Assembly: GCF_040954645.1 (NCBI RefSeq) | Contig: NC_092805.1 | Location: forward strand, 16,270,741 to 16,334,740 | Direction of reading: 5' to 3' | Origin: Diabrotica undecimpunctata | Taxonomy: Eukaryota; Arthropoda; Insecta; Coleoptera; Chrysomelidae | Length of the DNA stretch: 64,000 nucleotides | Shown here: positions 22,429 to 35,194 of the stretch, in pieces | Position numbering within the stretch: the stretch's first letter is position 1 | Layout: every line of letters begins with the position of its first letter | Notes under the pieces: generated by a model | Told to the model about the DNA's origin: nothing | Databases searched by the model: none | Seen by the model: only the letters and a program-made list of their open reading frames with translations | Translations under genes and position numbers: made by a program

Positions 22429-23958
22429 CACTTCTCCAAGAAATTAACGCACCACTTTGAAATATTAAAATATTTTATTAGCGTTAATAAAAATTTCCAT
22501 TGTAATGTTATATTTTGCAATCCCCTTGTATATGCTATTCGTACACTCTATATTTATTGACTGTGTTTTATCACTATAGTTTTTTTTGCAACAAAACAAA
22601 AAGAAGTAAAAAATGTACTAATTCTCTAAATATACTAATTTCCAAGTGTTCACGAATTTTATTCGGCTACTGTTTAATTGTTGATTATTGTTTATTGTGT
22701 TTATTATGCAGCGTCAATCACGTAATTTTACCCGAGATGAATGTACCCAAGCAGTGATACTGTCGGAAGAAGGTTGGAGTTACCGAAGAATTGGTCGTCG
22801 GTTTAATGTGTCCCACACATCCCTCTCACGGGTGTTAGAAAGATTCCTTGATACAGGGGATCATACTCGCAGACCAGGGCAAGGACGAAACCGGGTAACT
22901 ACCCCTATTCAAGATCGATTTTTAAGAATTTCTGCTCTTCGAAAACGTTTTGTAACACATCGAAGTCTACAAATTCAGCTTCGAGACGTGCATGCTATAC
23001 AAATTAGTACTGAAACTGTTCGCCAGCGACTTAGGGACTACAACTTAACACCTAGGATTGCCGCCCGAGGTCCTGTATCAACTGCAGAGCATCGAAGGGA
23101 GAGACTACATTTTGCCAGAGAACACGTTAATTGGTTAGAGGCTGACTGGAAACGAGTGCTATTTACTGATGAATCCCGATTTTGTTTGTACAATAACAAC
23201 AGACGTGTTCGTGTGTTGCAACGACCTAATGAACGATATGCTCAGTGTAACTTCTCACACACCACATTTTTTGGTGGAGGATCCGTTATGGTGTGGAGTG
23301 GTATTTCTTTGACCGCACGTACGGACCTAGTGGTCATACAAAATGGAACTGTTACAGCTGAAAGGTACATATTGGAGATCCTTGAGTAACATGTAGTACC
23401 ATTCGCTCCTTATATCGGTGAAAATTTCTTACTAATGCAAGATAATGCCAGACCTCACGCTGCACAGATCGTCAGAATCTATCTAGAAGAGGTAGAAATT
23501 AACACTATGGAATAGCCAGCACATAGTCCGGATTTAAATTCGATTGAAAATCTCTGGGATATCCTTGGTAGGCGATTAAGTGCGACACCAATCCAATCAA
23601 ACAACTTACAGGAAGTGGGAGAGAGGCTGATCCAGATTAGGAGAGAACTAGACCAAAATGAAATACGGCAATTAATTTTAAGTATGGGCCAACGATGTGA
23701 GGCTGTTATACGTAGTGGATGTGAAAACATTCATTTCAATTAGACTTTTTTCATATTTTAGTTTACTTTTCTTATCATTATTTTTTAGAATTTTCCTTTT
23801 TATTTTTGTTTTCTCCTGTACTTTAACATTTTCTGATGATTAGACAAATTGTTATAATTACTAATATATAAATCTGGTGAAGTTTTGTTTTTTATTCTTT
23901 GCCTGTTTACAAATAAAATTGATTTATTGAAGTGGTGCGTTAATTTCTTGGAGAAGTG
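22429..23958 (+). mobile_element. Tc1-like DD34E transposon
   Basis: A 1530-bp element with perfect 29-bp inverted ends that begin CACTTCTCCAAGAAATTAAC, flanked by TA on both sides and inserted in a TA tract (remnants TATATATACATATATA to the right). It contains the transposase at 22706-23743. The perfect repeats and only two stops suggest a rather young copy. Confidence 0.95.
22706..23743 (+). pseudogene. Tc1-like transposase with two nonsense codons
   Basis: A 345-codon frame of normal Tc1 length. Start MQRQSRNFTRDE; paired helix-turn-helix with AVILSEEGWSYRRIGRRFNV and SLQIQLRD..ISTETVRQRLR; catalytic LFTDESRF, LMQDNARPHAA and AHSPDLNSIENLWD, with 34 positions between the second Asp and the Glu. 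TAA at 23387-23389 and TAG just before the PAHSPD block are the only defects; by family alignment the TAG replaces Trp. Ends at TAG 23741-23743. Confidence 0.93.
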
Positions 23959-23974
23959 TATATATACATATATA

Positions 23975-26229
23975 GTGGAACTTGGATATTACGTCATCGG
24001 TAATTACGTCATCTCGGTTGTAACGTCAATTTTTATTAGGTCCGGCCAAAAGCTATTCGATAACATTAGAAACCTGGTTTTATCAGCTAAAATAAAGTAA
24101 GCCTCGTCTATACTGTCATAAAATTTTACGGCTTTGCGGCATTATATGACGTTGACAGTTCTATGATTTCTCATTATTTATCAGTGTCATAAAATAGCGG
24201 CCACTACGTACACCACTGGCAAAGTTGATCGAAGTTCAGCGAGTACGAGAGTGTAGACAGTTACTTCATGCGACTTCGTTTCGCCTCGTTTTACTTTCGT
24301 TCTGTGTCGGTTTTCGCGTCCAAGTCAAAAGGTCCGAAGATCGAATACCAAGTGTCACACTATATTACTCGACCTCACGAGTATGTAGAGAATCACCTCG
24401 CCTTGATTAACTTTACTTCGACACTTCGTCCGAAGAACTTCGATCAAGAGTATAGACGGCGTTTAACAGTCAAATTTTCTATTTCAGCACAGTCAGTTTA
24501 AGAAATTTTCGCTACCGTGAAATTGTGTTCCGCTCGTTTTGTTTTTAGATTTTAATTTAGTAATTAACTTTTTATTTTTTAATATGGCAAGTTGTAGTAC
24601 TAAAAGAAAGGCTTTGCCTATCAAAGATAAAGTTCGTGTTATAAGAGCATTTGAAAGTGGTCAAAAAATTGCTGATGTATGTCGGCAATTTGGACTTATT
24701 AATTCGACTGTCGGCTCAATCCTAAAAAACAAGGACAACATTTTAAAAGCCTTTAATGAGGAGAGAGAAAATGTTAAAAATATTAGGAAGTGCATTCGTG
24801 GTGATGTACTTTCAGCTCTACTCAAATGGTTCAAGCAGTGACGCAGTTCTGATATTCTTGTGTCCAGGCCACTTTTAAAGGAAAAAGCTACAGAGTTCGG
24901 AAAACTGTTTGGTGAAGATTTCACATGCTCTAACGGCTGGCTAGATCGGTTTAAAGCCTGGCACTCAATTTCCTTCGCAAAAATTGTTGGATAGGCAAAA
25001 TGTGTGGACGAGAACATGACAGGTGATTGGTTACAAAACACATGGCTACAACTAAGGCAACCATACAAGGATAAAGGCGATGTAACTGGTGTCTTTAACA
25101 AATTAACCCCAGACAAAACTTTAAATTTTAAAAATCAAAAATGTGTCGGTAGAACGCTTACAAAACAAAGAGTAACAACTGTTGTTTGTGCAAACATGAC
25201 AGGTACAGAGAAAAGAAAGCTTTTGGTTATTTAGGAAAGTTTACATCGTAGATGTTTAGAATATATAAAAACACTGCCTGTAAACTACACAGCCAACAAA
25301 AAAGCGTGGATGACCTCTGGTATTTTTAAGAAGAATTGAGAAAGTGGGACAAGTAACTGTCTTCAAAAATGAACTTGAACAGCTGTGCAGCCCATCCCAA
25401 GCTTAATTTGACCAATATTAACCTAGCTTTCTTACCAGTCAACTGCACGAGTGTCTTGCAGCCTATAGACCAAGGACTCATTAGAAGTTTAAAGTGCCAT
25501 TATCGGAAACAGCTTTTGAAAAGGATAATTTTTTGTATGGACAATATGGAACCCGTGAACATTACCATCCTTGATGTAGTTCACTTTTTAGACAATGCGT
25601 GGAGTATGGTTACGTCAGTGACAATTTGTAAGTGCTTTCGTTAAGCTAAATTGACTGTAGTAGTTTCTCCCAATGTTCAGAGTCAGAGTGGATATAAAAA
25701 TTTAATGTAAACCAGAGAGAGTTTGAGACTGATCTTGACTTCTAAATTTCAGTAGACGATCAGTAAGTGATAAATAAATTGTGTAACAAGTGCAAAATGT
25801 GGTAATGTATGTTGATGAAGATAATGAAGAAGAAGAAGACGGCGTTAATTGTCGTACAATCCAAGAAGCAATGAGAGCTGCTGAGACCATATCCAGGTTT
25901 TACCAGTTCAGGGAGGCATCCACAACTACCAAAGAAGCAGCTCAGATTATTAAGGACACTACAGAAATACTTTGTTTTTCGGAAAGGGTTGTGAAGAAGA
26001 AAATAACACTTTTTTCAGCATTAGAGAACTTTTTCATAAAAAATGTAAGTTTGAAATACATGATATGTTACTTCTTAATTTTTTTACCCTAAATGCAGCT
26101 GTAATAATAAATAATGCTGCAATAAAATTTTGCCTCGTTAAAATTTCATTTTTTTCTACCTCTTTTATAACGTCACTCTGATATAACGTCATTTTTTTAC
26201 TGGATCGTTTAATGTCGCTATAAGAACAC
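23975..26229 (+). mobile_element. Tigger/pogo-type transposon, degenerate
   Basis: Flanked by TA at 23973-23974 and 26230-26231. Ends are diverged inverted repeats starting GTGGAACTTGGATATTACGT and, reversed, GTGTTCTTATAGCG, both followed by repeated ACGTCA/TGACGT boxes (about 23990-24030 and 26165-26195). It lies only 16 bases right of the Tc1 element. The interior encodes a CENP-B/jerky-like transposase (24584 onward). Confidence 0.82.
24584..26060 (+). pseudogene. Tigger (CENP-B/jerky-like) transposase, broken
   Basis: Start MASCSTKRKALPIKDKVRV, a psq/CENP-B N-terminal helix-turn-helix (ADVCRQFGL..STVGSIL), stop at 24839, CENP-B second domain (KATEFGKLFGEDFTCSNGWL) with a stop after FAKIVG, then KLTPDKTLNFKNQ, CANMTGTEKRKLLVI followed by a stop at 25233, ANKKAWMTSGIF, and CAAHPKLNLTNINLAFLP with LQPIDQGLIRSLK. 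The residue that should be the second catalytic Asp before NCAAH has become NSCAAH. A C-terminal acidic stretch (DEDNEEEED) with EAMRAAETISRFYQFRE lies at 25790-25960. At least four stops or shifts; clearly inactive. Confidence 0.85.
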
Positions 26230-26231
26230 TA

Positions 26232-26639
26232 TTAGAAAAGTTAAAAAATCAATCTGGAGCATTAGGTTGAAAGGTAGTAGGTTGTTTTATACATATATAC
26301 TAACCTTATACACATATAATGCTACGATCACCCACAAAACACAAAAGAGTTTAATCCACATGTTTTAAGTCAGTATGATTCGTTTTTCCAAAAAAAAAGT
26401 TCTAGTTATTTTGGATAAACAATAAATTCATTCCGCTATAGATATCAACACCGTTTTGAGCCCGGTTAAATATTAACTATTCGAGGTTATAGTTTGCCTT
26501 GAAAAGTTTATCTGTTTTGGAATATTCCATGTTAAAATAAATAATGATAGCATATTTTTGAAGCAATTTATTAAATATATTAACTGAAACAGCAGTGTCT
26601 TCTGCAAATCTAGTAAATTGAAATTTATTTAGAACTGAG
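26232..26639. other. spacer, nothing recognised
   Basis: AT-rich, no reading frame or repeat structure I can name. Confidence 0.5.
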
Positions 26640-27180
26640 TACTTAGACAGTTATTCTTTTAATGGGGATTGTCCTCCATTTTGTCTTTTTTGGGGAAATT
26701 AACATGTTAAATTTTGTGGCGGTTATATTAAATTGGGGCAGCATACGTTGTAAATCATCTTCACTTTGAGAGAGTAGTATTGCGTCGTCTGCATAGCAAA
26801 TTTTTTTAAGTTGTTTTTCTCCCATTTGGTGTCCTTTTTTAGTTCTTACTTTTTTTATTATTTCATCCATAATTAAGTTGAACAATAGAGGACTCAGGGA
26901 ATCTCCCTGTCTTATTCCATTGCTAGCTTCAATAGGGTCGGTTAGTTCTTCTTCTACTTTTACTTTTATTGTGTTGTTTTAGTAGATATTTTCGATCGTT
27001 TGATTATTACTAGAGGTATCTCTCTTGCGTACAGTAAGTGGATAACGTCTTTTAATTTGGCCCGGTCAAATATCTTTTGGCAAAAGGTTCACGATACATA
27101 GATATGCCCGTTTGTTGTATTCTAATGATTACTCTTGCACTTGCCTCATTATAAATATAGCGTAGGTGTATGATCTTCCC
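26640..27180 (-). mobile_element. LINE reverse-transcriptase fragment
   Basis: Minus-strand codons give KLKDVIHLLYAREIPL (about 27060-27010), after a shift ASNGIRQGDSLSPLLFNLIM (about 26930-26880), DEIIKKV, KKICYADDAILLSQSEDDLQ (YADD box about 26790) and FNMLISPKKTK. The LFNLIMDEII phrase is shared with the fragment at 56627-57480, so they belong to one family. Confidence 0.8.
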
Positions 27181-27208
27181 GACCTAAAACCTTGTTTTTC
27201 TTCTTCTA

Positions 27209-29524
27209 TAGTGTATTTTTATGTATGAGAGAGTAATAAAACAATAAATTATGTATGCAAATCCCTAAACTGTTGATACGGGTGACTCAATGAAAAACAG
27301 ATATTTGTCAACAAGTTTACAGAAGTATATAGGAAAACAATTTTAAATTGAGTATGACCACCAGGTATAAAGGTTGGAGCAGAATAGAATACAATAGTTG
27401 TGAGGATTACTAATCCCTAAATAAGGTTGCCAGTGTCGGAGTGATGGAGGTTAACAGGTACTAATGAATTTGCAAGAAATGTAAGATGTTTATTTTATTG
27501 GTTATACATATATAACCAATAAAAGTTTAATAAGTACCTACCTATTTGCAAAATAAAGTTTAATTCTTTAGATAAAATAAAACGTTTTATTTTATCTGAA
27601 ATGAGTGCATTCCACGAAGTAAGGGTTTCAACAATCAAACATTTAATTCTTTAATTCCAGGAATCTACGACAGTAATTGACTAGATAATTACCTTCTAAA
27701 CTTATTCCACAGAAAATGTGATAGTGGGTTTTTCCATTTTGTATATAGGAAGGTCCAAGTGGCGTATTCAAAATTCTTAACAGTTCACTAAAAGTAGGTA
27801 CTTCAGTTGCAAGGTGCAGTTTATTGTGTATACTAGTGTTATGGAAAATTTGGAAGTGCCGTGTAAACGCCGAAAAATTGGTCCTCTAACAGTTAATGAA
27901 AAAACATTAATATTTAATTGTTTTAAATCATTTACAGACAAACGTTTATGTGAAAGTGTTGATGAGACCGTTGAGTTAGTTAGCAGTACACTTGGTGTTG
28001 GGAAATCTACGATTTACAGAGTTATTAAAGAAGAGAAATGTGGTAGTTTTCAAATGCCACGTAATGCTCCAGGGAAACCAAAATTTCAAATAGAATATCA
28101 TTTTAAAGAAGGACTTCGACGGAAAGTGCATGAATTCTTCTTTAGACAAGAATTTCCAACATTGGATAAAGTTCTTGTCTCAGTTCGAGATGATAAGGAT
28201 TACCCAGAAATGAGTCGAAGTACGTTATGGAAACTTTTAAAAGAAATAGGCTTCCGCTGGAAAAAGAATCCCAGAAAGTCTATTTTATTAGAAAGAAGCG
28301 ATATTGTCATATGGAGAAGACATTTTCTAAGAACCATAAAGGAAATGAGAAACCAAAAAAGAAAAATATTTTATCTTGATGAAACATGGATCAACGAGGG
28401 TCATACACCAAATAAATTTTGGCAGAATGAAACTGTTACAAGTCAAAGGCACGCTTTTGTAAATAACTTATCTACTGGTTTAAACCCACCATCAGGAAAG
28501 GGACGCAGGCTGATAATAGTACATATTGGCAGTTCAGACGGTTTTGTTGAAGGTGGTTTATTAACTTTTTAATCAACTCGTACCGGTGACTACCATGAAG
28601 ACATGAACGCCTGTGTCTTTCAAGAATGGTTCGAACAAATGATAGATCTTCTTCCTAAGAACTGTGTAATAGTAATGGATAATGCAAGTTATCACTCCAG
28701 ACTTATAGAAAGACTGCCCACAACCAAGTGGTTAAAAAAAGACTTGCAGAATTGGCTGAGTTCAAAAAATATTACGTACCATCCCGGATCTATAAGAAAG
28801 GAACTTTATTCGTTGTGTGCCCTTCATAAAGAAAAATTTAAAAAATACGAAATTGATGAAATTGACAAAAATCGTGGAATGACAGTACTTAGATCCCCAC
28901 CATATCATTGTGAATTAAACCCGATTGAACTGGTATGGGCACAGATAAAGAGTGAAGTTTCAAGAAAAAATACCACTTTTAAAATTCATGATGTTAAACA
29001 GTTGTTTTTGGAGGCCATAAATAATGTAAAACCTGAAAACTGGGAAAAGGCAGTAAATCACACTATTAAAGAAGAGGAAAAAATGTGGAAGCTGGACAAT
29101 ATTACTGATAAAATGATCGAGCCAGTTATTATAAATCTTGGTTCTGAAAGTTCATCTTCTGAATCTGATTTGGATTTGTAACAAGTAGCTGTAAGTTTTA
29201 TATTAATATTTTTATTCATCTATTTAACATACCTTAGACGGTTTTAAAAACTCTTTTTCTCTTTTGTAATTTTTAAAAATTAAAAAAAAATGTGAATTTT
29301 TTAAAACCCTTTTTAATGTAGGCCAGTCAGTTCTAATATAGTGTGTGATAAAAGAGGTCACTTTTGTTTACATACACATAACACTTTATAACACTGAAAT
29401 AATTCATTTATTTTTTACAATTATTCAAAGTAATTTTTCAATTAATCTTGAGCACGCCCATGGAGTGGTCGGAGCTACCAGTTAAAATTATGCTAATTAC
29501 TCTCTCGTTCATAAAAATAAACTA
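27209..29524 (+). mobile_element. DD82E (Sailor-like) element, copy 2
   Basis: A 2316-bp element, the inverted twin of 15245-17603: ends TAGTGTATTTTTATGTATGA and, reversed, TAGTTTATTTTTATGAACGA, with TA at 27207-27208 and 29525-29526. It carries the transposase at 27841-29181 with a single in-frame stop. Confidence 0.92.
27841..29181 (+). pseudogene. DD82E transposase, copy 2 (one nonsense codon)
   Basis: About 446 codons, complete except for TAA at 28570-28572 (GGLLTF then STRTGDYHED in the same frame; copy 1 has GAA there). The first methionine may be at 27841 (MENLEVPCKRRK) or 27814. N-terminal helix-turn-helix with GVGKSTIYRVI, then FYLDETWIN, CVIVMDNASYH and NPIELVWAQ. Counting gives 82 residues between the second Asp and the Glu, an unusually long spacing that matches the DD82E group I recall being named Sailor. 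The C-terminus is a serine-rich acidic tail. Copy and twin differ at very few positions by eye. Confidence 0.9.
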
Positions 29525-29526
29525 TA

Positions 29527-29889
29527 GTGTTATAATTTTATTCAGTTTATTTGTCATCACTTCGGTTGTTAATTTTAGTGTTGTGTTTAATAAATTAATT
29601 GCTCTGTATTTTTTTTCTATGAACAATCAGAAAAAATTTTATTTTATAATTATTTTGCATAAGATTTTAATGATAAATTGACTACGAATTGCAATATACA
29701 ACTATGAATTGCTTTATTCAAATACATAAATAACCAGCCGCACATGCACACCAACTATTATTGTAGGGAGTGAAGCTTATAATTACCAAAACTACTTTAC
29801 TTAATGATGATTATGGGTAATTATTTAAATGGTAAATTTAATTTATATTTATGTATTATAACAAAATAATTATGTATATTACATTTTTC
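29527..29889. other. AT-rich spacer
   Basis: Right of the DD82E copy 2 target site; no feature recognised. Confidence 0.5.
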
Positions 29890-30085
29890 ATGGCAGTATA
29901 TGTTGCCAAGAGGCGTTGGTTGGGGCTCTTTGGTCCATACCGAGCTCGTCAGGCTACTTACGGTCCGGGGAACAGGACCTGGAGTTATTTCTAGTGTCCA
30001 CCATTCTTCGTTGTGCAGTTCTCCGTATTTGAGCAAGGTAGGAACCGTTTTACGGTTAATATCACAAGTCGCAGGTAATATAACT
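29890..30085 (-). other. unidentified coding-like, GC-richer segment
   Basis: On the minus strand one frame stays open for about 65 codons and reads like protein: PATCDINRKTVPTLLKY, GELHNEEWWTLEITPGPVPR, SSVWTKEPQPTPLGN. It is distinctly richer in GC than its surroundings, with frequent Pro, Thr and Trp. A GTAAGT lies after PRT and could be a donor. I do not recognise the family; it could be an exon of an unknown gene, part of a retroelement, or chance. Confidence 0.35.
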
Positions 30086-30234
30086 CAGGTGTATGTCTTC
30101 TAACGTGACTATCTCTCAAATAAAGGAAAGAACGGTGTACAAGATAATATGAAATGATTATCAATTAAGATGAAACGTAAAATGGCTCGGATATTCGACT
30201 TATGAAGCGAAAATATCACGGGGACTACAAAATG

Positions 30235-30236
<2 letters not shown>

Positions 30237-30310
<74 letters not shown>
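30237..30310. repeat. (TA)n microsatellite
   Basis: About 74 bases of TA repeats. Confidence 0.97.
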
Positions 30311-30312
<2 letters not shown>

Positions 30313-31342
30313 TAATGTGATATTAAAAGTCAGAGATGCGCCAAGCAATTAATTAGCTAATTAATTAATTAATTAAACTTATTTAAATGATGCAATTATG
30401 ATTTTATCACACTATTTAATTCTCTTATCTCAGGGTTATATTCGTGCTTCAATATCTATGCTTTACATATGATAGGTAAGGTCTGAGGAATACCGGAATA
30501 ATAAACATATATGATACAAAATTATATATTGAAATAAAATTCACACTCAAATATCTTAAACAAAAAATATCTCATACAATGATTATCAAAATTTTGTTCT
30601 ACGTACGTGAACCTTCAAAATTTAATGTTATATACTATATAAATTAAAATTTCAAATCAAAATTGTTGTTCTATATCTCCTGATAAATATTTCTATCTTT
30701 TCTGAAGCAATTAAAAAAAAACTTTGTTGATAAAGAAAAACTGACGAATGGTAAAAAAAAACTATCTCTCTGAAGATGAGTGGTCCAAATCCTTGTTCCT
30801 TGTAGCCTACACTATCTATTCTTCGCAGTTCCCTAGGTAATCAGCAATCTTACAACAAATTATTGCGAGCCTCTCGTCTTCGATGATCTCCTTCAGATGC
30901 ACGTATCGTTCAAAAGACGCTAGCCTCTTCTTCTCTCGATAAACTGAATCTCTCGTTTCGGCCTGAACAGTGACCCTTGGAATATATAAGTAGAAAAGTA
31001 TGACTTACAATATTTTACTGGATCAGCTTCCGTCAGGATACACTTAGTCCACGAAAACTCACAAACATTCACTTCTAATGCTTACTATCACTTGGGAACC
31101 GCCAAAGAAACATGACTGTTCACTCTGTGCACCCTTGGAAAACAACTGATTATCTTTTTTCTCTCTAAAATCTAGCTAAACTCTGATTCCTACATAAATC
31201 TCCCACTTTTTTCACTCTTTGCCAATCAAAGTTCGTCATATTTATCCCCATCTACCATTTAGATAACAAACAACAACCTTAACTACAATTATAACTTTCC
31301 TAAAAACTATTAACATGCTAATCGGTTTCTACACGTTCTTAA
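30311..31342. other. spacer, no gene recognised
   Basis: Moderate base composition at 30780-31000 and a TATA-like TATATAAG at 30983-30990 would fit an LTR or promoter, but no paired LTR or reading frame is visible. Confidence 0.4.
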
Positions 31343-31350
31343 GAACTAAC

Positions 31351-31759
31351 TTCTTCTTCTTCCTATGCCGTCCCCATTAACGGAGGTTGGCAACCACATT
31401 TTTAAAAGCTTCTCTGTCTTTTGCAACGTGGAATAATTCGTCTACAGTCATGTTTGTCCAGTCTCGAATATTTCGCAGCTATGACTTCCTCTTTCTACCT
31501 ATTCCCTTTTTTGCCATCGACTCTACCCTGCATGATGACCTGCAGAAGACTATATTTATTATTTCTTAGTATGTGTCCAAGGTATGCAGTCTTGCGTACT
31601 TTTATCGTTCTCAACAATTTTTTGTGTCGACCCATCCTTCTCAGCACTTCCTCATTGGTGACCCTGGCAGTCCATGGGATTCTCAACATTCTCCGGTATA
31701 TCCAAAGTTCAAAGGCTTCAATCTTTTTAACTATTTGCGCTTTTAGTGTCCATGTTTCT
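31351..31759 (-). mobile_element. short 5'-truncated LINE tail with 7-bp target duplication
   Basis: AACTAAC at 31344-31350 and 31760-31766 flank the insert. The minus strand encodes ETWTLKAQIVKKIEAFELWI, YRRMLRIPWTARVTNEEVL, TIKVRKTAYLGHILRN and VDGKKGN, followed by a CTT-rich (AAG on the sense strand) 3' end near 31351. Same family as 13645-14289 and 45899-47551. Confidence 0.82.
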
Positions 31760-31766
31760 AACTAAC

Positions 31767-32087
31767 GGAGAAATATAATTTCTAAATTCTACCCTATTGT
31801 CTTCACTGTACAAGTCCATTTGGAAAACCCGGTCGTATTGTTCATTTCTTTTAAGCTCCGTCACTCGAATATATTTTACAAAGAAAATAATTTATGCATA
31901 TCTTTAAATTTTGTTTACTACAGGTAATCCAAAGATAATGGACTTTCATTTCTTCGAAATATCTTTTATAGTTTATTAGGTGAATTATTTGACTTATATT
32001 TTTTACTTTGAAATATTTTAAAAGCAAACCAATATTATTCTCAATTTTTAACATAGCATAACAAGTCTTCAGGATATCTTGAAAATT

Positions 32088-32143
<56 letters not shown>

Positions 32144-32584
32144 CGACAATGAAATGGTACCACAGATACAGTGCTGTCTATTTCCTTGACTTACGGGCAA
32201 TAAATCGTAAATATCGAGAATTAACTCTAGTGTATGACCCGTAGGAATATCACACGAAAATTAATTCTTCAAAAATCAAATATAACAGTCAGAAATGGAA
32301 TAATAATCTAGCACAAGAAATATATATGAAATGGATAGTTTTAAGCGTATGTTCTGCAAGCAGATGTTACGCAAAAATAGTACAACAGTAAAAGCACATA
32401 AAAATATCGATAAATTAGCAATAATAAAATATACAGTCAGAAAATAAGGTAAAATAAAAAAATGCAGAAACTAGGTGGATGCCTAAACGCCGAACCTAGA
32501 GTCTTTAAATACGGGAGGAAGCTCGAACTCGAAGTCGATGATAGAAAATCCACCTTCTTTTGTAAACGAAAATCTTCTGTTCGT
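31767..32584. other. spacer with a TA tract
   Basis: Contains a (TA)n tract at 32093-32142. The rest is AT-rich with no recognised gene. Confidence 0.5.
32093..32142. repeat. (TA)n microsatellite
   Basis: About 50 bases of TA repeats. Confidence 0.96.
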
Positions 32585-32620
32585 CTGGGCAACACAACCT
32601 TTTTGTGTTGTGCTGCCCAG
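32585..32620. repeat. imperfect hairpin
   Basis: CTGGGCAACACAAC and GTTGTGCTGCCCAG form a stem of about 14 pairs with one mismatch around a T-rich loop. No reading frame depends on it. It lies 240 bases left of the presumed left MULE end. Confidence 0.6.
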
Positions 32621-33361
32621 AAAATCTATGTAAGTACTTCTTGATTTCTCTTTTTGTAGTTACCACTCCTAGTCCCTCTTTTATTCACTTACTTACGACC
32701 CAGCTCTCCAACCAAACCAAGAGTAGCCGTTCGCAGACGTTTCGGTTTGTTTGATTACCCTATTTCCAGCCCAGCAATTTCCGGTGTTTTCGAATTGACG
32801 ACCGCTACCTGAACAGTCAAAATAAGTGCACCGAATTACGGACCGAACGAGATTTTAATGAGTAAGAAAATATTTATTAATATTATTTTAGATTTAGTTT
32901 ATTTTGAGCTGTCTTGAAAGGTAGTCAAAATGAGTGAAATTAAAATGATCTTAAGTGAAAAGGGAAACTCGTTACTTGTGTTGGATGATTATAAGTATCG
33001 TGAAAAAAAGTGCTTAAAAGTGGTGAAAAGTTTTGGACGTTAAATAAACATAACGCAAAATTGTTTACGCTAGGTGTAGATAATACCATTTCCCGAAAAG
33101 AAACAGTGCACAATCATGAAAATGATATAAAGGAATTAACCCTTTGCGGACTGAATTAAGTATTAAACAAAAAACTGCAAAGTTATTACAAGTTAGGGAT
33201 ACAGTGATACAAAAGATAACGTCAAGTGTCAATTAAATTTTTTTTATATAAGGGGTGGTTTAGTTTGGAGGTGGTTCCATGGTGGAACCACTGGTACTGA
33301 TTAGTACTATCTCAATTTTTATAAAATGATAATAAATATTCATAAAGGAGGTAAGTTCACT

Positions 33362-35194
33362 TTATTTTTTATGATATTCTAAAAAACAATTGATTTTTTC
33401 AGATAAACATAGTCCCACCTTGCATACAGTGCAATGCCACCTCGTTCGATGAGGTTGGTTTCTTATGCTGCATCGAGCACATCTTACTTTGGTTCCATGT
33501 ATTGGCATATGCTCCGACTTGTTGGTGCGTATTTCAATAGGAACGCAGATTTTAAATTTATTTACCTCAGAACCGGACGATTTTCTTCCTTTCTGAGTAA
33601 GCGAAGGAGTACCCATAAGTCCTGCAGAAACTGCTAACCGAAATTCTTTTAGAGAAAGTGTTGATGCACCACCAGATCGTTCTTTAAAAATAATGAAGGC
33701 ATTAACAACCGTTATGTCAACAAAATGCCAGAATATTCTAGGCTACCATTTCTTGGATTTGCGGTTAATTTCGTAACAAGATTTGAGCATATCTGACTTG
33801 TCCACATAACCCATATGCTCGTTGTAATCTTTGACCAAATTTTGGCAAGTAACATTTTCTTTGGAGCCATCCTTTTGTTTCCTTGAAATAAGTTTAACAT
33901 CAGTAGGATCATGAAAATTACTCATAAAATGAACTGCTCTGTTATCCATCCATTTCACAGCAAGTACACCAACATCACTTATCTTCCATTGAGTGTCTCC
34001 CCTTTCCATGGTTTTGTCCTCTAGAAAATTACATTCTGACAAATATTTAGTATTAGCTTTTACTGTTCCACATCCATATATATACTTGGATCTAAGTTGT
34101 TCCAAAAGATCATACGAAGTAAAATAATTGTCCATAAATATTTTATGGCATTTTCCAGCAAGACTGCTTGTGAGGTCTTTTACAACTCGTGCACCTAAGC
34201 CTTTTTCAGGTAAGTTGTTAACTTTACCAGTGTAGATTTGAAATTCTGAAACAAAACCAGATTCATTAGCACGAATCCAAACTTTGTAGCCCCGTTTTAC
34301 AGGCTTCTTGGGCATATACTGGCGTAAAATGCTTCTACCTTTGAATCTAATCATTGACTCATCTACTGACTGGCATTCACTTGGCTTTTAATATCGAATG
34401 AAATTGTCAGATAACCTATCGAGCATTGGTCGCACTTTATACAATTTGTCGTAGCCAACTTCACCTTTTTTCGGTTCAAGACTGTTATCATTTAAATGAA
34501 TATGTCCCAGTAACCAACTGAATCGATTGCGAGACATATAAAATGCAATAAAACCATCACGTAGATCTGTCCTCGAAGACCAGTAATCCTTGTAGCTTGG
34601 TAAATGCTTTATTCCCATCAGAATGTTTATCCCCAGGAAACACTTCATTTCTTCGCGATTAGTGGGAGTAAATTTGTTAGCATTTCCCTGATTCATTTGG
34701 GTTGCATAGAGATTTGTTTGAAACACTAATATATCTAACAGCTCCTCTGAAAATAACAACACGAACAACTCCAACGGATCTTCAAGTAAATCCGGTATGT
34801 CAGGACCCACTTCTTCAACAAAAGATAAAGGTGTCTTGTAATAAGTTTGAATATTTTCTGACCATTTGACAATCTCATTTTTCTTTGCATGTACATTATT
34901 ATTTTTTTTCCTTGCAGTTTGTTTTTGTTTTGTAAGCTTTCTTTTCCTTTTCCCAAAAACAGATAGCGGCGTACAATCATCCGAATCACTGAAAACACTT
35001 TCGTTATTTTCTTTTTCATGTTCACCTTCGTCAACCATTTGATTCATTTCTTCCAATGAATGTTGAGTGCCCGGCATGCCGTTATCTGGTTCACTATTTC
35101 CAAGATCCTCAACATCAGAATCAATATCTGACGCTTCTGACTCTCCGTCAGATGGTATTTCCTCAATCAAAGCAAATACACCATCATTACCCAT
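33362..35194 (-). pseudogene. piggyBac transposase, copy B (two nonsense codons)
   Basis: One continuous 610-codon frame of normal piggyBac length, broken only by TAA at 34388-34390 (FIRY then KPSECQSVDES) and TAG at 33743-33745 (in place of the second Trp of KKWW). Acidic N-terminus (EIPSDGESEASDIDSDVED), a basic KRKRKLTKQKQ stretch, the DDE_Tnp_1_7 core with QSVDESMIRFKGRS, FMDNYFTS and YNEHMGYVDKSDML (three catalytic Asp), VLAVKWMDNRAV, and a cysteine/histidine finger (CARCSIRNQPHRTRWHC, LCLSE) at the end. All three Asp are kept. Confidence 0.93.

Noticed and set aside
32462..32644. 60-codon plus-strand frame
   Set aside because: Short, overlaps a hairpin, no recognisable features.
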